Source of the DNA: Candidatus Fermentibacterota bacterium | Lineage (GTDB): Bacteria > Fermentibacterota > Fermentibacteria > Fermentibacterales > JCC-6 | Direction of reading: 5' to 3' | Assembly: GCA_030609965.1 (NCBI GenBank) | Contig: JAUWSQ010000009.1 | Location: 1-59,239 of the forward strand | DNA: 59,239 nucleotides | Shown: positions 18,134 through 27,792 of the stretch, one piece after another | Numbering within the stretch: position 1 is the stretch's first letter | How the letters are laid out: each line of letters starts with the position of its first letter | Notes under the pieces: model-generated | The model's database searches: none | What the model saw: only the letters and a program-made list of their open reading frames with translations | Told to the model about the DNA's origin: nothing | Made by a program: the position numbers and the translations under genes

Positions 18134-19006
18134 ATGAAAATATCTATTTGCATTGCTTTCCTGCTGGTTTCTATTTCAATCGCCTGCACCGGATATGCGG
18201 TGTACGCTGATAAAACATGGTACGGGATGAATTTTGATTATCCTCCTGAATCGGATATCAGGTTTTCAGTTTCCGATTACGAGGGTTGCAGCATTTTCAT
18301 GATGCACTTTTTTAACAACGACAGGATGTTCTGGGTCCCAACCGTCGGTATGAATGAACATGGCCTCTTCTCATCCCTTCAGTACCAGTGTCCCATGATT
18401 GAGGGTACGCCACACCAATCACCAGGTGAGCTCTACATCTATCAGCTTTTCAATACTGCCATCAATGACTGTTCCCTGCTTTATGAGCTGGAATGTGTCA
18501 TTGATTCGGTAGAACTAATTAATCTCTATGATCTGACGCTGCACACTTTGATAGCAGACACGTCGGGAAACGCGCTGATTGCGGAGGCTGGAGAAGGTGA
18601 GAATCTTATAACAGGGATCAACGGTAACTGGATAGTAATGACGAATTTCCCGAATGCGGACTTCATCAATACAACTCCTGCGGAAATAGTCGGAGTGGGA
18701 GACGAAAGATACAGAAGAGCCTTTGCGTATATAGAGGAGAATTACAGCTCCTTCGGCCTGCCCGAAGCGATAGGAACACTCGAAGCCGCGGTCAATAACG
18801 ATGCCGAATGGGGAACAAAGGCATCCATGGTATTCGATCCTCTGGAAAGAAAGGTGTACATTGGAATAGATGGTGATTTTCAGAGGATATGGAGAATATC
18901 CATGGACGAAAGAATAATCGAAACATGGTCCGGCTTCATAAAGTACAGATCCGCCCTTATGGGGGTTAACGGTATAAACGTGCCGCAATTACGAACATGG
19001 AAATAG
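18134..19006 (+). CDS. Secreted Ntn-hydrolase-like protein (choloylglycine hydrolase/linear amidase type)
   Basis: The signal peptide ends SISIA, and the mature protein begins with Cys18 in CTGYAVYADKTWYGMNFDY. That is the N-terminal nucleophile pattern of the choloylglycine hydrolase/C45 families, where the Cys is freed by removal of the leader and the GMNFDY loop follows. Further family-like segments are GMNEHGLFSSLQY and NWIVMTNFPNADF, with KASMVFDPLERKVYIGIDG near the end. The same Cys could be read as a lipobox Cys, but the preceding SIA is a poor lipobox. The predicted activity is linear amide bond hydrolysis outside the cytoplasm. AAAGG lies 6 bases before the ATG. Confidence 0.7.
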   Translation: MKISICIAFLLVSISIACTGYAVYADKTWYGMNFDYPPESDIRFSVSDYEGCSIFMMHFFNNDRMFWVPTVGMNEHGLFSSLQYQCPMIEGTPHQSPGELYIYQLFNTAINDCSLLYELECVIDSVELINLYDLTLHTLIADTSGNALIAEAGEGENLITGINGNWIVMTNFPNADFINTTPAEIVGVGDERYRRAFAYIEENYSSFGLPEAIGTLEAAVNNDAEWGTKASMVFDPLERKVYIGIDGDFQRIWRISMDERIIETWSGFIKYRSALMGVNGINVPQLRTWK

Positions 19007-19058
19007 TATTCCCCAGTCCCGGAAGGAATTATTACTGATTGATCCGGCTGGACTCTTC

Positions 19059-20192
19059 TCAGCCCACAGGTGTGGCGAACAGTGTTATTGCCAGAAGAAT
19101 CAGAGCAAGCAATATCATACAGATCTTCCTGACAGCACGCTTCGCAACAGTTAAGGCCACTATGCACTGCATCATGTAGTAGAAGGCAAAAGCCCGGGAA
19201 GCCAGTGCGACTATCTGAAAAGTACTCGCGCTCCAGGTCAGGATTATCGAACCTCCACCCAGAATGAGGTAGGCGGCTTTATGGCTTATTCTCTGCCTGG
19301 TAGCCTCAACCATATTGCCTTCTCCCCCAAGCGTATCGGCAACCGAGGCACTGAACTGACTGAGAACTGCGGCAGCTATGAGAGGTATGGGGAGAATCAT
19401 GGATGCTTTTCCGGCAAGGATAATAAGGGAATCATCTCTAACGGGTCCGGTGAGGTAATGCATCAGAGGTATGGCAACGGTAATGAAAACAAGATAGACA
19501 GCGGTAGCGATAATCTGCGAAAGGCGGCAGGATTTGACTCTCAAATCCCTGCTGTACTCTTCACCTAAGTATCTCGATGTTTCAAAACCCTGAACGCAAA
19601 TGAGTGTGCCGCCTAATACAGCCAGTATATGCAGCAGACTGTGCCCGGAGTTTTCCGGGAGCTGGATGCCGGCTCCGGAAACAAGAGAGATATCATGCAG
19701 ACTGAAACCCAGAATCATTACCACAATTATTGCCATAGTGACCCATATGGCCCAGTTCTCAAGCTTCTGCAGATCCTTGAGACCTTTTATGAAACCTATG
19801 GTGGTTATCAGCAGAATGATTGCGGTTGTTAATAATCTCTCGTTGAACTGGGTTGCCAGCCCAAAGCCGTTCATCAGAAAAGAGCTGAGTATTCGCAGAT
19901 AAAGGCATACGGAGATAACGTATGCGGGAACAAGCGCGATATCTGAGACGCGATCAAGATAGAGGGTGCTTCTCATTGATTTGCGAGCATCGAGCAGGGG
20001 CTCAACATTGACAATGTTGTACCTTATTACCCATCCAATGGAGTATGCAAGTGCACAAATCGCAATCATGGCGAATAAAGAAAACCTACCGGTTGCTCCT
20101 GCAAGTATGGGAACGATAACAAGGAAACCGCTTCCGAAGATGGAGGAGAGAGGAGTGGCTGTGGCCCGGAATAATTTTGCTTTGTTTATAAT
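19059..20192 (-). CDS. APC-superfamily-like transporter; no canonical start codon
   Basis: The protein has about 10-11 hydrophobic helices and the LeuT/APC-like layout. The first in-frame ATG is at base 20069, but the same frame is open and clearly coding further upstream: it encodes TPLSSIFGSGFLVIVPILAG, a classic glycine-broken first helix of APC transporters, before that ATG. Between the ATG and the upstream stop (near 20279) there is no ATG, GTG or TTG. The best candidate is ATT at 20192 or ATA at 20189, just after GGGAG. Either a rare start codon is used or the gene has lost its start. The substrate is probably an amino acid or another small organic solute. It is divergent from the S41-like lipoprotein. 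Confidence 0.7.
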   Translation of the reverse strand: MINKAKLFRATATPLSSIFGSGFLVIVPILAGATGRFSLFAMIAICALAYSIGWVIRYNIVNVEPLLDARKSMRSTLYLDRVSDIALVPAYVISVCLYLRILSSFLMNGFGLATQFNERLLTTAIILLITTIGFIKGLKDLQKLENWAIWVTMAIIVVMILGFSLHDISLVSGAGIQLPENSGHSLLHILAVLGGTLICVQGFETSRYLGEEYSRDLRVKSCRLSQIIATAVYLVFITVAIPLMHYLTGPVRDDSLIILAGKASMILPIPLIAAAVLSQFSASVADTLGGEGNMVEATRQRISHKAAYLILGGGSIILTWSASTFQIVALASRAFAFYYMMQCIVALTVAKRAVRKICMILLALILLAITLFATPVG

Positions 20193-20281
20193 CTTCTCCC
20201 GTCCGGCATCTGGCGCTCTTTCAATAAACAGATTATTGTACCGGTTGAATCTAATACCGCAACTCTGGAATGGTGAGGCTT

Positions 20282-21364
20282 ATGGATTGGAATAGAAACG
20301 GATTCAGTATGAAGACTGGATTCCTTACCGGGGTGATAGCGGTAACTCTGATACTTTCCTCATGCATTGATGATCCGCCTACCCATCCTGAGGTCAACGA
20401 TTATCAATCATATGTTACTCTTGTATGGGAGCTGTTCGATCAGAAGTACGTAGGGTTCGATGTGAAGAATGTTGATTGGGTTGCTATTCATGATGAGTAC
20501 AACCAGCTTGCTGAAAACATCAGCTCTCATGACGAACTCCAGGATCTGTTAATCGAGATGGTGGGAGAACTCGATGATCATAACGCCTTTCTCCAGGACT
20601 TGGATGATCCTTATAACCCCTCTTTTTCCCCCACATACTCACCTGACATCGAAATCAATTACGATGAGTCGGTACTGATGGAACTCCTGGAACCGTGGGA
20701 TTTCCAGTGGGATAATCCTTTTTATGCAATGTGGGGCAGCTGCGTTATCGATTCCATCCCCTACTTCGCTATAAGACATTTCGACGCTTTCTTCACTTAC
20801 GTGTGCTTCAGCGACGAAATACAGACTCTTCTCGATGCCCCTGGCATGATAATCGACATAAGGATGAGTGATGATATATCACTGATTCCTGTAATGCAGA
20901 TATCTGCAGCCTTTGCTGACGAATACAGAACCCTGTTCTTTACTCAGTATAGAACGGGTGCTGCGCACAGCGATCTTTCAAATCTTTCCAGACAAGCCGT
21001 TATCCCTAGAGCGTGGGCTTTTACGAAACCTGTTATTGTCCTTACGGGAGAACAGGTTACGGGTGCTGCTGAAGCCTTTGCGTCCGCCATGGAACAAATG
21101 CCTCACGTTACATTGATCGGTGATACAACCGGTGGAGGAGGGAACATCCCCGGGTATTTCGATCAGATATACTGGCCATTGTGGGAAGATATTTCAATGA
21201 CCTGTCCCTTTGCCAGAGTGTTCACAGCCGATACAGTATCAATAGAAGGAAAAGGTATACTGCCTGATATCTACGTTCAGACAACACCTGCCGATTTCCT
21301 GGCCGGGCACGATCCGGTCCTTGAATACGCAATCGATTGGATGTCGGAAGAAACAGCTCCCTAG
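20282..21364 (+). CDS. S41-protease-like lipoprotein lacking the catalytic Ser
   Basis: A lipobox LILSSC follows a hydrophobic signal stretch, so the protein is probably membrane-anchored outside the cell membrane. The C-terminal half matches the S41/tail-specific protease core: MIIDIRMSDD, KPVIVLTGEQVTGAAEAFASAM, then VTLIGDTTGGGGNIPG. In active S41 proteases the position after the Thr is the catalytic Ser (T-S/A-S-A-E); here it is Gly (about residue 261, VTGAAEAF), so it is probably inactive or works differently. GGTGAGG just before ATG 20282 supports that start, although ATG 20309 is also possible. A short N-terminal helical domain with YVTLVWELFDQKYVGFD is typical of lipoprotein S41 relatives. 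Confidence 0.75.
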   Translation: MDWNRNGFSMKTGFLTGVIAVTLILSSCIDDPPTHPEVNDYQSYVTLVWELFDQKYVGFDVKNVDWVAIHDEYNQLAENISSHDELQDLLIEMVGELDDHNAFLQDLDDPYNPSFSPTYSPDIEINYDESVLMELLEPWDFQWDNPFYAMWGSCVIDSIPYFAIRHFDAFFTYVCFSDEIQTLLDAPGMIIDIRMSDDISLIPVMQISAAFADEYRTLFFTQYRTGAAHSDLSNLSRQAVIPRAWAFTKPVIVLTGEQVTGAAEAFASAMEQMPHVTLIGDTTGGGGNIPGYFDQIYWPLWEDISMTCPFARVFTADTVSIEGKGILPDIYVQTTPADFLAGHDPVLEYAIDWMSEETAP

Positions 21365-21374
21365 TGCCATGACA

Positions 21375-22400
21375 CTAATCCGATGTAAGCACAATAAGAT
21401 ACTCTCCAAAAGATGGCGCAATAATATCCCTGGGAAATCCATCCAGATTGATAACGGAAACCAGTTCAGGTTCCATATGGGAAAAAGGGAACTCAAACAC
21501 GGATATTACTGTATTTCCCGAATCGGTCCTGCTCATAACGTAGAAAGTACCCGAATATCCTGAATTATCGTTGTAACACATTTCTATCGGGTGTCCTTCT
21601 ACATAAACCTTGGTGGTTAGCTCGGGCACAACAAAACCCTGTACAAAAAAGACGAACCCGTTCGGACTGGTCCACTGGGGACAGCATATCATGTAAACCG
21701 AATCCTGTTCCATGGGAATGACGCTGGAACAGGGAGAACCGGCATATACTGTAAGAAGCCTTGCGGTTTCCGAAAGGTCAAGCCAGATGCCGTAGATTGA
21801 GCCGATATCGTTCGAACTGACAGCCACTATATGACGCCCGCCCGTTTTCTCGATCATTACATCGGCAAGGGGATATATGGTATTGCTGGTAAACTCGGTA
21901 TGATTGTTGCTGGTCCATATTTCACCAATGTAATCCTCTACAGAATCGGTGAAATAGAGTCTACCCATGGTTGTAGACGCGCAGATTGAACCTGGCTTAG
22001 ATCCCGGGGAGAACTGATCTTCTACCGAATTGGTGGCGAGATTTACTTCTATGACTTGTGACCCAGGACCAAGTACATAGAGGTTCCCGTTTGTGGCGAT
22101 TGCAGCGTCACCGTATCCTGCACCGGAACTTCCTCCGATTGAAAACGAAGTATCAACGGTCATTTCCTCTGAATTTATCCTGCTGAGAGTTCCATCGGCA
22201 CTTAGCAGAATAATTTCATTCGATCCGCCAGAGATAAGAACTCTCCCCTGCTGCAGACCGCCCATGGATCTTTCCACCTGAAAATCGGAAGAACGGATGA
22301 ATGTAATCCGGGATTGATCATTGCTGCCGAATTCCATAACCTCATGACACCCGAGGATTATCATCAGCAGTATTGAAATGGGAATAAAGACGGACTTCAT
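21375..22400 (-). CDS. Lipoprotein, predicted beta-propeller
   Basis: The N-terminus MKSVFIPISILLMIILGC is a lipoprotein signal ending ILGC. The 325-residue mature part has repeated strand pairs of the type 'NEIILLSADGTLSRI', 'GNLYVLGPGSQVIEV' and 'TMGRLYFTDSVEDYI', which suggests a beta-propeller of the quinoprotein or NHL kind. GGAGGA 7 bases before ATG 22400 decides the start over the upstream TTG. It lies 20 bases downstream of the TonB-dependent receptor gene, so both are probably cotranscribed and it may be the surface partner of that receptor. No family name is certain. Confidence 0.75.
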   Translation of the reverse strand: MKSVFIPISILLMIILGCHEVMEFGSNDQSRITFIRSSDFQVERSMGGLQQGRVLISGGSNEIILLSADGTLSRINSEEMTVDTSFSIGGSSGAGYGDAAIATNGNLYVLGPGSQVIEVNLATNSVEDQFSPGSKPGSICASTTMGRLYFTDSVEDYIGEIWTSNNHTEFTSNTIYPLADVMIEKTGGRHIVAVSSNDIGSIYGIWLDLSETARLLTVYAGSPCSSVIPMEQDSVYMICCPQWTSPNGFVFFVQGFVVPELTTKVYVEGHPIEMCYNDNSGYSGTFYVMSRTDSGNTVISVFEFPFSHMEPELVSVINLDGFPRDIIAPSFGEYLIVLTSD

Positions 22401-22420
22401 TGATAATTCCTCCAAAATTC

Positions 22421-25096
22421 CTAGAAGTATATATCAAGGCTCAGCAGAAAATGCCTTGCCGGTGAATATGCACCCGGATTATGCATTATGCCTCCAGGCT
22501 CTCCCGTGCTCTGATAGTAGGACGTATCGAAAATTCTATCCACATTAGTTCTGTTGAAAAGGTTGAAGATGGTAATACTGGCTCTGAATTCCAGAGGATT
22601 CACCCAGAAACGGCGTGACAGCTTCGCATCGGTCTGCATAGTCCAGGGGTACCGTTCAGTGTTAACCCTGGGTATAGCGGATGATCCGGAAGGAGGAGAG
22701 TATGGAAAACCGCTTCCGTAAGCCCAGTCAATGGCCATTTCAATTCCTTCCAGGGGGTACACGCCGTAGAGCCTGGGGCCGCTTCCTCTGGGAACTGCGT
22801 AATTAACATGTGCTGAAACGGTATGACGCTGATCCCAGTCGAGATAGTTATCCTCCGTAGGAGGAATGGTATCGCCCAGAGCGGAATACTCGAACTGCGA
22901 AGTAGCCGAAGAATACTTCCCTTTGGCAACAGAATAGGTGTAATTGATGTTTCCTGACAGATAATCTCCAGGAAGTCTCAGAAAAGTGACCTCCACGCCG
23001 CGAATCGTACCGTGGCTTTCGTCGTTGGTGTACTGAAAGTATTCCCCTAGACTCTGATCATAATGGTTTGATGTTCTCACGAGCCCGGTGATATCTTTGT
23101 AGAATCCTGACACAGCCAGCGAGAAACTGTTTGAGAAGCGGTGTCTCAGACCGGCTTCGTAGCTCAGTGTCCGCTGGGCATCAAGATCCGGGTTTCCTAC
23201 GATGACAGCAACTTCATTTGCGTTGTAATCTGTTCCAAAATACATCTGATTCATATTGGGCATCTGGAAGTAATGACCGTAAGTACAGAAGAAAACGTCC
23301 CTGTCCGATATGGGATTGGTCATTCCTATCCGGGGACTTACCTGATACTTGGCTGTAGCTGCATGAAGTTCGAGATCATCAGGGGAAACCATCTCAGCGT
23401 TAGGCTCAAAATAGTCGAAGCGAAGACCGGCATTCAGAACGAGGCCACCGGTAAAACGGGAAGATAATTCAGCATAGGCACTTCCGGAATAGGGGTACGC
23501 CTTCCAAAGGTTTGCGTACGTTGTAAGCCAGTTTTCAACGTAAGCGCTATAGTCGTAAAGGTCGTAGTAATTAGCTTCGAGTCCTGTGCTCAATTCCACA
23601 ACAGGGTTCAGCTTGCTCGTATAATCAAGTTTCCCGGTTGTGACATAATTGCTTGATTCAAGCCATACATCAGGATGGATCCCTGAATGGTAAAATCCTG
23701 TTGAATCGATTACTCTAGGTTCAATTGCGGTAAAGAAGATCCAGTCAGAGGGTGAAAATCCGTCACCGAGATACCCTCCATCGGAATCTCTGATTCGCTG
23801 CCACTGGCAGAAACGGTTCCAGCTGACCTTGAAATCAATGAATGATCTTTCTCCGAGCATCTGGGTAAGACCTGCTGTGACACCGTAATCCTCTTCGAAC
23901 CTTATGGGAATTGCGTAGTCCGGGTTTTGTGCCAGGTAGGGTTCTTCTGTGATGTAAGCCGGTTGGTCGTAGAGGGACCAGGTCCATTCATCCCAACCGT
24001 TCTGTCTGTAGTAATAATGGCCGTTCGCCCAGATCCTTGTCCCCCCGGTCGGCCGCCATGTAATTTTACCGCTTCCGTTAAGAAGATTCTGCCAGTTATT
24101 CTCCCAGTTGCCGCGACTGTCTTCGAGGTTGTAACCGCTCCTGATCCATTCGCATGCTCCGAAGAATGTTACGGAACCGGGCAGATCGATCCCTATTGCC
24201 GGCAGAATGTAACTTGTTATGGGTTCAGGTCCGCCAAATGCTAGTTCACTATTGATGCAGTCACTTCGATAATTATCATTCTCTGAGGGCTCGGAGTAAT
24301 TGCGTGCTTCATTCTCGTAACCGAATACAGACATGTCACCGTAGCGGACATGAAACTCTCCTTCGTAGCTGGAACCACCTTCCTTTGTGACCAGATTAAC
24401 TACACCGGACATTACATTGCCGTAACGGGCGCTGAGTCCGCCGGTAGTTATGGAGGCTTCAGAAATGGCAGAAAGAGGAACGCTTGAAACAAATGCGTTT
24501 GTAACAGGAGAACGCATGGAAACACCGTCAAGAAGGAAAGCAACTTCTCCGGACCTACCCCCCCTTACATGAATCTCCCCCCCCTGTGCTGTAATCCCTG
24601 GCTGCCGTTGAATAATATCCAGCACTCCGGCAACAGGCATGGTTTCGATTTCGGAGCGATCAATCACATGTATGGTTGAGGGAACATTCTCAAGAATCAG
24701 GCTCCTCTGATCGGTTACCTGAATAATCGTTTCTCCAGTGGTGAATTCCTCCAGGATGAAGTCGATCCGTGATATCTGACCGGATACTACGACCACTCCC
24801 TCTTTTGTTAAGGAACCCATACCCATCATTCTGGCGGTAACAGTGTACGTGCCCGGGGAAAGGCGGGGAATATAGTATTCTCCGTTCGCATCAGTCATTG
24901 AACCGAATGGAGTGTCTTCAATCATTACGCTTGCCCCTACGATCACATCACCCGAACTGCTGCTGACAAATCCCGCAACAGTACCGATGGTAGCAGCTGA
25001 AGCTATTCCCGAGATCAGCAGAAGGCATGAAATGACAGGGAAAAACAGTGCTGAGCGCCTGAAGCAGAAACTTTTCTCAAATTGATTTTCATGCAT
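22421..25096 (-). CDS. TonB-dependent receptor with carboxypeptidase-like regulatory domain
   Basis: This is an 891-residue outer-membrane protein. The signal peptide is followed by a carboxypeptidase-D-like (CarboxypepD_reg) Ig fold (about 33-118: GTVAGFVSSSSGDVIVGASVMIEDT) and a plug domain (about 125-235: PVAGVLDIIQRQPGITAQGG, EVAFLLDGVSMRSPVTN). The remainder is a beta-barrel with alternating aromatic strands, ending in HFLLSLDIYF with a terminal Phe. Such receptors import oligosaccharides, metal chelates or peptides using TonB energy. The neighbouring surface lipoprotein and DUF5916 proteins suggest a polysaccharide- or peptide-related role, but no hydrolase sits in the operon. The substrate is unknown. 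Confidence 0.93.
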   Translation of the reverse strand: MHENQFEKSFCFRRSALFFPVISCLLLISGIASAATIGTVAGFVSSSSGDVIVGASVMIEDTPFGSMTDANGEYYIPRLSPGTYTVTARMMGMGSLTKEGVVVVSGQISRIDFILEEFTTGETIIQVTDQRSLILENVPSTIHVIDRSEIETMPVAGVLDIIQRQPGITAQGGEIHVRGGRSGEVAFLLDGVSMRSPVTNAFVSSVPLSAISEASITTGGLSARYGNVMSGVVNLVTKEGGSSYEGEFHVRYGDMSVFGYENEARNYSEPSENDNYRSDCINSELAFGGPEPITSYILPAIGIDLPGSVTFFGACEWIRSGYNLEDSRGNWENNWQNLLNGSGKITWRPTGGTRIWANGHYYYRQNGWDEWTWSLYDQPAYITEEPYLAQNPDYAIPIRFEEDYGVTAGLTQMLGERSFIDFKVSWNRFCQWQRIRDSDGGYLGDGFSPSDWIFFTAIEPRVIDSTGFYHSGIHPDVWLESSNYVTTGKLDYTSKLNPVVELSTGLEANYYDLYDYSAYVENWLTTYANLWKAYPYSGSAYAELSSRFTGGLVLNAGLRFDYFEPNAEMVSPDDLELHAATAKYQVSPRIGMTNPISDRDVFFCTYGHYFQMPNMNQMYFGTDYNANEVAVIVGNPDLDAQRTLSYEAGLRHRFSNSFSLAVSGFYKDITGLVRTSNHYDQSLGEYFQYTNDESHGTIRGVEVTFLRLPGDYLSGNINYTYSVAKGKYSSATSQFEYSALGDTIPPTEDNYLDWDQRHTVSAHVNYAVPRGSGPRLYGVYPLEGIEMAIDWAYGSGFPYSPPSGSSAIPRVNTERYPWTMQTDAKLSRRFWVNPLEFRASITIFNLFNRTNVDRIFDTSYYQSTGEPGGIMHNPGAYSPARHFLLSLDIYF

Positions 25097-25370
25097 ACGA
25101 TTACCGGCCCTTTAAGAATTACAATGAGAATGGCCATCCATTTATGGAAAACCACAAAGCCGAGAAAGAGTCAGCAGAACTTACATCGGTTAAACTGCTC
25201 TGTCCATAGGGCAGCCTGATTGAATTGGCTGAACACGGGAAGAGAACTCACTGTAATTCCTCCAAATCGATTTTTCAGAAGAACTCCGCTGATCCAGTCA
25301 CCCGGATTACAACGGCTCATGATGGCACTTCAATCAAGGATAGTGTGGTATACCGCTCACAGGAGGGCGC

Positions 25371-27569
25371 TTATACGGGCAGGAACCACGTCAACTTTGT
25401 AAAAACAGTGAATTCCGGTTCTCCAAAGTCTCCTGTTTGCATGTCCGGATCTGCATTCTCGCCGATCATGAAGAAGAACATGCTTCCAGGCCTGAATTGC
25501 CAGCTGAGAAGTACGTTCATCCAGTGATTGTAATCCCTGCTGCTTTCTTCAGCTTCCCACTCGGTGGCAAATCTTGACATCTGCGAAATCAATCTGAAAC
25601 TGAAGTAGTTGCTGAGCATCCAGTTTCCGCTGAGCTGCAAAGAGCGCCAGTCCGTGTCCCTGTTATTCCATTCCTCCAGATTCCAGTTGTATTTACGTGC
25701 ATCCCTCGTCTGGTTCCAGCTGATATCAGCCTCTAATGATACTCTAGACGAAGGTTTGTAGTTGATCCAGGTTCCAGCATGATTGCTGGAGCCTTCACAG
25801 TAGGAGCTGGTTCCACCCCATAGATATCCATACAGCGCTTCTCTTGAATCACTTGAACAGCTGAAACTGAAATTCAGTCCGCCATCGTATCTGATGCCAT
25901 CGGGTCCTTCGTACCTGTCGGTCCTTGAGCCATCGAATCCAAGGGCTATATCAAAGTGATACCTGTTGCGAAAGACAATACCGGTATTGAAATTGATACC
26001 TCTTCCGGTAACTGGACCCCCGGGAACGTAATCGTACCAGGTGTTAATGTTGCCCCATGTATGCTGAAGGACTTCGCTCTCAGTAAAGGGATGATACAAC
26101 CCGCTGCTTACCCAGGTATTAACATCTCCGGTGGAGGATGTGTACCCTATCATATTCGCATCAAAGTTTTCTTCTCGAAATGAAATTCCGCCATCGATAT
26201 CGAATCTTTCATCCTGGTATGCGTAAAAAACTCTATAAGCAAGATTGTCAGACCAGCGATTTTCATATGAATTCCAGGTACCCGCAACGGCCGAGTTGAT
26301 CTTATGATTCGCAAGAAAGGTAAGCTGAGCGTCCACCGCCCCGGAACGACCATAGGAATAAAGGGATTCGTCATCAGCGGGAACATCGGTGCTGGTTCCA
26401 CTGAAACCGATGTATGTTCCCTCACCGAACTCACGCACAATCCTTCCTGCAGCGTAGTTCGTCGGATGCATAAGAGCACTGCCGTTATCCTTTATACTTC
26501 CAGTGTATGCATTAAGGAAACCCGCGCGGAAACCGTTGAAGGAACCGGAGAGCTTAACTCCTCCGAGTATCGGTATGATCTCCCCGTTTGGCGCTACCGA
26601 GCCTACCCGCCTGGAATAGAAGAGTGAAAAGGGCATGCTGAACATATCCGAACCCTCAAGAAAGAAGGGTCTTTTCTCCGAGAGATAGCTTTCCCAATGA
26701 GAGAGATTTGCTTCGTCAGGGTCAGCTTCAACCTGGCCGAAATCAGGATTTACGGTAAGGACCAGAAGCAATTCTGAGGAAAGACCGATCCTTGCATCAA
26801 TACCGGAATTTGCCCATGGATCCCACTCCTTTTCGGCATCGGGCAGATACTGGATCCGACCGGCACCGTAGGGCCTGAGTTCTATCTTCCTGCTGGAGGG
26901 CAGTGCACTCAACCCGCACAGATCACCGAAATCCTCAATTCTAACGTTACCATTATCCGCCATCCGGAAGAGGAACGCACTCTCATTTGTACGCGTAATA
27001 GTTCTTTTGAAGTTAACACCCCATAACTGTTCTTCGTCATCAGAATAACACAGGGCAGAGAAGGGAATCGAAAACTCTGCGGTCCAGCCGGAATCTGAAG
27101 ACGCGGTAGCGCTTGTCCAGACTCCATCCCAGTTCATATCCCATCCGCCTACCTCGCATAACCTGCCATCCTGCTGCACATTATCAATATTGATGAAGAA
27201 GAAATAGGCATTATTATCATCGTTGTATGTATCAAGCCAGATGCCTGCCCATTCGCTTGAGAAATCGTTGTCCCTTGGCGCAATCATTCTGGTGAATTCC
27301 TCCGGGTGGCTGTCGTGCATAGTGAACTCGCAGTACAGGCATTCATCATCATAAAGAAGCCTGATTTCGGTCGGCTCTGTCATCGGTTCACCGCAATCCG
27401 GCCTGTGCTGGATGAAATCCTCCTGAATGGGAATTGCCAGGTTCCAAATTTCATCATTCGGGATACCGTCAATTACAGGAGATTCGTCTACTTTCACCAC
27501 TTGAACCGGCATTTGAGCGAAACTGAATCCGGTAACGATCAGAATAGAAATAGCGCATGTGGTTTTCAT
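25371..27569 (-). CDS. CBM9-domain plus DUF5916 outer-membrane protein (copy 1)
   Basis: After a signal peptide the protein has a CBM9-like beta-sandwich (about 22-210: VDESPVIDGIPNDEIWNLA, EIRLLYDDECLYCEF). The rest is the DUF5916 barrel-like domain, with EADPDEANLSHWESYLSEKR, FFLEGSDMFSMPFSLFYSRR and GEIIPILGGVKLSG, ending in TVFTKLTWFLPV. It is 732 residues, normal for this family in FCB bacteria. The copy at 31700-33877 shares the same motifs in the same order and the same C-terminal KLTWYLP ending, so the two are paralogues. The family function is unknown; an outer-membrane, carbohydrate-linked role is inferred from the domains. Confidence 0.9.
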   Translation of the reverse strand: MKTTCAISILIVTGFSFAQMPVQVVKVDESPVIDGIPNDEIWNLAIPIQEDFIQHRPDCGEPMTEPTEIRLLYDDECLYCEFTMHDSHPEEFTRMIAPRDNDFSSEWAGIWLDTYNDDNNAYFFFINIDNVQQDGRLCEVGGWDMNWDGVWTSATASSDSGWTAEFSIPFSALCYSDDEEQLWGVNFKRTITRTNESAFLFRMADNGNVRIEDFGDLCGLSALPSSRKIELRPYGAGRIQYLPDAEKEWDPWANSGIDARIGLSSELLLVLTVNPDFGQVEADPDEANLSHWESYLSEKRPFFLEGSDMFSMPFSLFYSRRVGSVAPNGEIIPILGGVKLSGSFNGFRAGFLNAYTGSIKDNGSALMHPTNYAAGRIVREFGEGTYIGFSGTSTDVPADDESLYSYGRSGAVDAQLTFLANHKINSAVAGTWNSYENRWSDNLAYRVFYAYQDERFDIDGGISFREENFDANMIGYTSSTGDVNTWVSSGLYHPFTESEVLQHTWGNINTWYDYVPGGPVTGRGINFNTGIVFRNRYHFDIALGFDGSRTDRYEGPDGIRYDGGLNFSFSCSSDSREALYGYLWGGTSSYCEGSSNHAGTWINYKPSSRVSLEADISWNQTRDARKYNWNLEEWNNRDTDWRSLQLSGNWMLSNYFSFRLISQMSRFATEWEAEESSRDYNHWMNVLLSWQFRPGSMFFFMIGENADPDMQTGDFGEPEFTVFTKLTWFLPV

Positions 27570-27717
27570 ACTGATTTCAACCTTCCGGAAAAGAACTGTA
27601 ACATGGTCTTTTCACCATGGTGCATATATAATGAATGAACCCAGAATTCCATGAAATTCAGTAAAAAATAGCCAGATTCTACTGGCTTATCCCGGTCGTT
27701 GAATGTAAAACGTACTG

Positions 27718-27747
27718 AAAAAGCGGGAGCGGATATTCCGCTCCCGC
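27718..27747 (-). terminator. Intrinsic terminator of the trpR-trpB operon
   Basis: A perfect 11-bp stem (27723-27733 with 27737-27747, 10 of 11 positions G or C in the core) has a 3-base loop. On the minus strand it is followed by five T (27722-27718). It lies 46 bases after the trpB stop. Confidence 0.85.
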
Positions 27748-27792
27748 AGCCCCTGGTACAGGTATCAGAACAGGTGTTTCGTCAGTAAATGA

